A stretch of 53,116 nt of DNA, from assembly GCA_016744705.1 (NCBI GenBank), contig JADGDU010000029.1, positions 1-53,116 on the forward strand. The letters are read 5' to 3'. This DNA is from Candidatus Krumholzibacteriia bacterium (GTDB lineage: Bacteria > Krumholzibacteriota > Krumholzibacteriia > LZORAL124-64-63). Positions 49,746 through 53,116 of this stretch are shown piece by piece. The notes under the pieces are model-generated. The model ran no database searches. It was given only the letters and a program-made list of their open reading frames with translations, and was not told where the DNA came from. Each line of letters starts with the position of its first letter. Within the stretch, counting starts at the first letter, position 1. The position numbers were made by a program, and so were the translations under genes.

Positions 49746-50585
49746 CTAAAGAACGCGCCCAACAGCCGAAGCCACAGCGCGACAACCGGCAGTAAGCTCG
49801 GCAAATTGCTCAGGCGTTAAGCTTTGTCCCGCATCGCTAAGGGCGTCGGCCGGATGGCAATGAGTTTCCACCAACAAGCCGTCGGCTCCTGCGGCGACAG
49901 CAGCCCGGGCCAGGGCGGCCACATATCGAAAATCTCCAGCGGCATGGCTTGGGTCTACAATCACCGGCAAATGGGTTTTCTGTTTGAGAACCGCTACAGC
50001 ACCCACGTCCAACGTATTGCGCAGGGTGGTATCAAAAGTGCGAATGCCCCGTTCGCAGAGAACCACATTCTTATTTCCGCCAGCCAAAATATATTCTGCA
50101 GCAGATAGCCATTCATCCACTGTGGTCATCATGCCTCGCTTGAGAAGGACCGGTTTATCAGATTTACCCACTTCCCGCAAAAGCGCAAAATTTTGCACGC
50201 TGCGGCTGCCGATTTGCAGCATGTCAGCGACGTCCGCCACCTTGCTCACATCCCGGGGGTCCAGCACTTCAGTCACTACTGGCAGCCCGGTCTTTTCCCG
50301 GGCTTGAGCCAGCAGTTCCAAGCCTTCTTCTTTCAAACCCTGAAAATCATAAGGGCTGGTCCTGGGTTTCCAGGCTCCCCCACGCAGCATAACGGCCCCG
50401 GCTTCTTTGGCGGCCATGGCTGACTCGGTAATCTGCTGCAAGCTTTCCACAGCACAAGGCCCGCCAATCAAAACCAGTTTCTCACTGCCAAAGCAAATGT
50501 CGGCATTGATGGACACAAGGGTGTCCGGCTGGTTGGGTTGGCGCAAAGCCAAGAGGGTTTTCTTTTGAGGTTGTTCGGCGGCCAT
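49746..50585 (-). CDS. aroF: 3-deoxy-7-phosphoheptulonate (DAHP) synthase, type I-beta
   Basis: 279 residues. It condenses PEP and erythrose 4-phosphate, the first step of aromatic amino acid synthesis. Signatures: GGPCAVES near residue 41, RGGAWKPRTSPYDFQG, IGSRSVQNFALL, LLKRGMM, ERGIRTFD and DPSHAAGD. There is only about 25 residues before the barrel, so no N-terminal ACT or chorismate-mutase regulatory domain; feedback inhibition may be absent. Its start shares a base with the hisC stop. Confidence 0.92.
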   Translation of the reverse strand: MAAEQPQKKTLLALRQPNQPDTLVSINADICFGSEKLVLIGGPCAVESLQQITESAMAAKEAGAVMLRGGAWKPRTSPYDFQGLKEEGLELLAQAREKTGLPVVTEVLDPRDVSKVADVADMLQIGSRSVQNFALLREVGKSDKPVLLKRGMMTTVDEWLSAAEYILAGGNKNVVLCERGIRTFDTTLRNTLDVGAVAVLKQKTHLPVIVDPSHAAGDFRYVAALARAAVAAGADGLLVETHCHPADALSDAGQSLTPEQFAELTAGCRAVASAVGRVL

Positions 50586-51685
50586 CAGCTAAGGATCTCC
50601 TTCAGGGCGTCCAGGCATCTTTGATTTTCTGCGGGCAGACCAATGCTAATGCGCAGGGCCCCTTCACCCAAACCAAAGGCGTGCATCGGGCGAACAATAA
50701 CACCCTTTTGCAACAGGTCGTTGGTCAATTTACCAGCATCACCATCGCAGCGCACCAAAATAAAGTTGGTCTCGCTGGGAACCACGGCAAAACCAAGGTC
50801 GGCCAATTGCGTAGCCATGTAGTCCAATTGCTCACGGTTGCGCTGCACACGGCCTTCCACTTCGTGCCAGTTTTCGAGACAGGCGATAGCGGCCACCTGG
50901 CTGAGAACATTGACGTTGAAAGGTTCTCTGGTCTTGTGCAATTCCCCGATCAAATCGGGATGTCCCACACCGTAGCCTACGCGCAAGCCAGCCAGACTGT
51001 GAATTTTACTGAAAGTTCTCAGCAAAATAAGGTTGGGATGCTTTTTCATCATGGCAATTGTTTGGGGGTAATCTTCAGCCGTGACGTATTCGTAATAAGC
51101 TTCATCAATACCGACGATGACATTTTCAGGAATGCGGGCCAGGAAACGGTCAAACTCTTCAATGGTATTGTAGGTGCCGGTGGGATTGTTGGGATTGCAG
51201 ACAAGGACCAGTTTGGTGTTTTCGTCCACCATGTCGGCCATGGCATCCAAGTCGTGTTTGTCGTTGGCATCCAGGGGAACCGGCCGGCCGCATTCGAAAT
51301 GCACACTGGTGGTCAGGGCATAAACGATAAAGCTATGGTGACTGTAGACCACATTTTCGCCGGGGCTGACCAAAGCCCGGATGAGCATGTCGATCACTTC
51401 GTTGCTACCGTTGCCAAAGATTATACTTTGGGGAGACACATCCAGGTGTTTGGCCAATGTGTTCGTCAGTTTGAAACAGGCAGCATCAGGATAGCGATTG
51501 ATTTGAAGAGCGGCTTGTTGGATTGCTTCGAGAACAGCCGGCAAAGGTCCTTCCGGGTTTTCGTTGCTGGCCAACTTTACAACACTATCAAGTCCCAGTT
51601 CCCGCTGCACTTCTGACACGGGTTTGCCAGGTGTGTAGGGACGGGTGGCACGGATGCCTGGTCGAAAAAGGCTGCTGAAGTCCAT
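50585..51685 (-). CDS. hisC: Histidinol-phosphate/aromatic aminotransferase (HisC-type)
   Basis: 366 residues. PLP-dependent fold-type I aminotransferase: VVKLASNENPEGPLP, IIFGNGSNEVIDML, VCNPNNPTGTY, the Lys region RTFSKIHSLAGLRVGYG with the internal aldimine lysine, and EGALRISIG with the phosphate-binding Arg. HisC normally converts imidazole-acetol phosphate to histidinol phosphate; next to DAHP synthase it might serve aromatic amino acid synthesis as well (inference). It lies 3 bases upstream of rluB's stop. Confidence 0.9.
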   Translation of the reverse strand: MDFSSLFRPGIRATRPYTPGKPVSEVQRELGLDSVVKLASNENPEGPLPAVLEAIQQAALQINRYPDAACFKLTNTLAKHLDVSPQSIIFGNGSNEVIDMLIRALVSPGENVVYSHHSFIVYALTTSVHFECGRPVPLDANDKHDLDAMADMVDENTKLVLVCNPNNPTGTYNTIEEFDRFLARIPENVIVGIDEAYYEYVTAEDYPQTIAMMKKHPNLILLRTFSKIHSLAGLRVGYGVGHPDLIGELHKTREPFNVNVLSQVAAIACLENWHEVEGRVQRNREQLDYMATQLADLGFAVVPSETNFILVRCDGDAGKLTNDLLQKGVIVRPMHAFGLGEGALRISIGLPAENQRCLDALKEILS

Positions 51686-51688
51686 CGT

Positions 51689-52522
51689 TTACCCCTTGCG
51701 TTTGGCCGGGTGTGTCCGGCGTGCATGAGCTTTTCCTCTGGAGGGACCAGAGGTTTTTTTACCTGAATTCTGAGCCATGTACGGAGCCACTTCTTTGCGC
51801 AGGGCCTGTTCCTCTTCAAAAGACAAACGGCGGAATCCCCCGGGACGCAACAGGCCCAACTGGACAGGGCCCACGGCCACCCGGTGAAGATGAACCACTT
51901 TGACTCCTACTTTTTTGAACATGCGCCGAATTTGCCGGCGCCGTCCTTCGTGAATCTGGATCACCCAATGACGGGTGGTCTTATTGTCTGCCATTTCCAA
52001 TTTACAGGGCCTGCAGGGACGCCCATCAATGTGGATTTTTCCTTCAGTGAGCAACGGGACCTTATTCAAAGGAAGGTCGGCTCCGAGCACTACTTCATAT
52101 GTTTTCCAAACGCCGGCATCGGGACTGCACAGAGCCTGGTTCAAATGGCCGTCATCGGTCCAAAGCAGCAAGCCCGTAGATTCGGAATCAAGTCTGCCAA
52201 TGGCTACAAAACGTTCGGGAATTTCTGATTGCAGTCGGTAAGGGTCCAGAGAAGGCTGTCCCCCTTGGGACTTTAAGGTGGAGACAACGTCCAAAGGTTT
52301 ATGGAAAGCATAAATCCGAAAATCCCGAGGCATTTGAGTGAGGTTTCCGTCCACCATCACATTCGAGTTTTCAGGGTCTACCTTGCTCCCCATATCGGTG
52401 ACAATTTGGCCGTCGATGGTGACCCGTCCCTGGCGGATGATCTCCTCTACAGAGCGGCGGCTGCCATGTCCGGCCCGAGCCAGAAATTTATTTAAGCGCA
52501 CAGTGGAATCAGGAGCTTTCAT
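51689..52522 (-). CDS. rluB: 23S rRNA pseudouridine synthase RluB-like
   Basis: 277 residues from the ATG at 52522, overlapping scpB by 14 bases; a longer in-frame start within scpB adds a non-conserved peptide. S4-type RNA-binding domain (RLNKFLARAGHGSRRSVEEI) then the RsuA/RluB catalytic domain with GRLDSESTGLLL carrying the catalytic Asp and EGRRRQIRRMF. The C-terminal tail is basic (KKTSGPSRGKAHARR). It would modify the 23S peptidyl-transferase region. Member of the scpB-rluB-hisC-aroF-cmk run. Confidence 0.92.
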   Translation of the reverse strand: MKAPDSTVRLNKFLARAGHGSRRSVEEIIRQGRVTIDGQIVTDMGSKVDPENSNVMVDGNLTQMPRDFRIYAFHKPLDVVSTLKSQGGQPSLDPYRLQSEIPERFVAIGRLDSESTGLLLWTDDGHLNQALCSPDAGVWKTYEVVLGADLPLNKVPLLTEGKIHIDGRPCRPCKLEMADNKTTRHWVIQIHEGRRRQIRRMFKKVGVKVVHLHRVAVGPVQLGLLRPGGFRRLSFEEEQALRKEVAPYMAQNSGKKTSGPSRGKAHARRTHPAKRKG

Positions 52523-53116
52523 GGTCCCGGGGTCCTTCCGGTTCTTCGGTCGATTCTTCGGTCTCGTCGTCCTGAATATCTGTGGCAGGCTCGCTGTCTT
52601 CTTTTGGTGTTTCCAATTCCAGTTCTGAATTTGTGGGAGCGGAAAAATACTCTTCCAACTCTTCATCAGAAACATCCCGGCCAATTTTACTGGCAAACTC
52701 CTTAAGCTGGTCGCGATCATCCATGACCTGTTCCAGATCAGGCAGATCCGGCAGTTGGCCAATGCCTTTCAGGCCCAGATGATTAAGGCATTCTCTGGTG
52801 GTGCCATAGAGCAAAGGGTTGCCCACGGCCTGGCTACGCCCAACTACCGTCACCAGGTTGCGCTCTGTCAGGGTACTGATGGCTCCACTGCTGTTCACCC
52901 CACGAATTTCATCCACTTCCAGCCGGGTCAGAGGTTGGCGATAAGCGATGATGGCCAAGACTTCCAGTCCGGCCTTGGAAAGGCGGGTGAAGCGGCGGCC
53001 TTTGAGCATGCGTTCCACAATGGGAGAAAATTCGGGACGGGTGGCAATTTGCCAACCGCCACCAAACTCCACCAGAGTGAAAGCGTTTTCGCCCTCATCA
53101 TAATGGCCAGCCAATT
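52509..53116 (-). CDS. scpB: Segregation and condensation protein B, partial
   Basis: The 5' end lies beyond the window, so about 201 residues are seen. Winged-helix core of ScpB: FTLVEFGGGWQIATRPEF, RLSKAGLEVLAIIAYRQPLT, EIRGVNSSGAISTLTERNLV and NPLLYGTTRECLNHLGLKG. An acidic C-terminal tail (ELELETPKEDSEPATD) follows. ScpB joins ScpA and SMC to form the condensin that compacts and separates chromosomes. scpA would be expected just outside the window. Confidence 0.93.
   Translation of the reverse strand, partial: LAGHYDEGENAFTLVEFGGGWQIATRPEFSPIVERMLKGRRFTRLSKAGLEVLAIIAYRQPLTRLEVDEIRGVNSSGAISTLTERNLVTVVGRSQAVGNPLLYGTTRECLNHLGLKGIGQLPDLPDLEQVMDDRDQLKEFASKIGRDVSDEELEEYFSAPTNSELELETPKEDSEPATDIQDDETEESTEEPEGPRDHESS

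Noticed and set aside
50621..51616. A 331-codon plus-strand open frame opposite hisC
   Set aside because: It lies fully antisense to a conserved aminotransferase and has no recognisable motif.

Overview
The window looks like ordinary core chromosome of a Gram-negative bacterium of moderate G+C content. An outer membrane is indicated by an LptE-like lipoprotein, a LapA/LapB pair (control of LPS synthesis), a Wza-type polysaccharide export protein and a SPOR-domain protein. Gene orders such as dxs-nadK-recN, surE-pcm, gpsA-plsY-der, mutS/mutL/miaA and scpB-rluB-hisC-aroF-cmk-rpsA are widespread, so they do not fix the phylum. A secreted protein with a dockerin-type calcium repeat and the overall mix of families would suit an uncultured lineage near the FCB superphylum, but that placement is only a guess. 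No phage, transposon, plasmid or CRISPR array was seen.

Layout. 1-6233 (+): a tightly overlapping operon of folD (partial), a polyprenyl diphosphate synthase, a DUF212 membrane protein, dxs, nadK and recN. 6313-6966: tRNA-Arg(CCG) and two small membrane proteins. 7091-11259: a small surface-polysaccharide group (UDP-sugar epimerase, export protein, flippase-like membrane protein on the opposite strand, initiating sugar transferase) ending in a strong terminator. 11302-14694 (+): an orphan NtrC-type regulator, lptE, holA and thioredoxin. 14738-20651, mostly (-): small membrane and secreted proteins, a degenerate LysM/M23 protein, apt, tRNA-Arg(CCT), tRNA-Pro(CGG), a COG2426 membrane protein, pcm, surE and a family 2 glycosyltransferase. 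20854-25891: the dockerin-like secreted protein, then a glucokinase-GH63 glucosidase pair and a glycine-zipper protein. 26094-31260 (-): tRNA-Pro(GGG), a MerR regulator, gpsA, plsY, der and a DUF512 radical SAM protein. 31345-48143: tRNA-Gly(CCC), an ADP-ribosylglycohydrolase, miaA, mutL, a GAF sensor, mutS, a SPOR/TPR protein, lapB, lapA, miaB, mtaB and rpsA. 48269-53116 (-): a cmk-plsC fusion, DAHP synthase, hisC, rluB and partial scpB.

Working together: the first operon supplies isoprenoid precursors and polyprenyl chains (lipid carriers, quinones) next to one-carbon metabolism, NADP supply and recombination repair. The 7-11 kb genes start and export an undecaprenyl-linked glycan. LptE, LapA and LapB concern LPS; gpsA, plsY and the PlsC half of the fusion make phosphatidic acid. 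MiaA, MiaB and MtaB all modify tRNA position 37. MutS and MutL make up the mismatch-repair core.

The most unusual items are a Cmk-PlsC fusion protein, a tRNA-Pro(CGG) with A instead of G at position 37, an apparently leaderless promoter for the NtrC-type regulator, a terminator-like hairpin just ahead of the GH63-glk operon, a LysM/M23 protein that has lost zinc ligands, and a multi-GAF sensor ending in a GGDEF-like domain without its signature. No wholly new multi-gene system could be supported from sequence alone.
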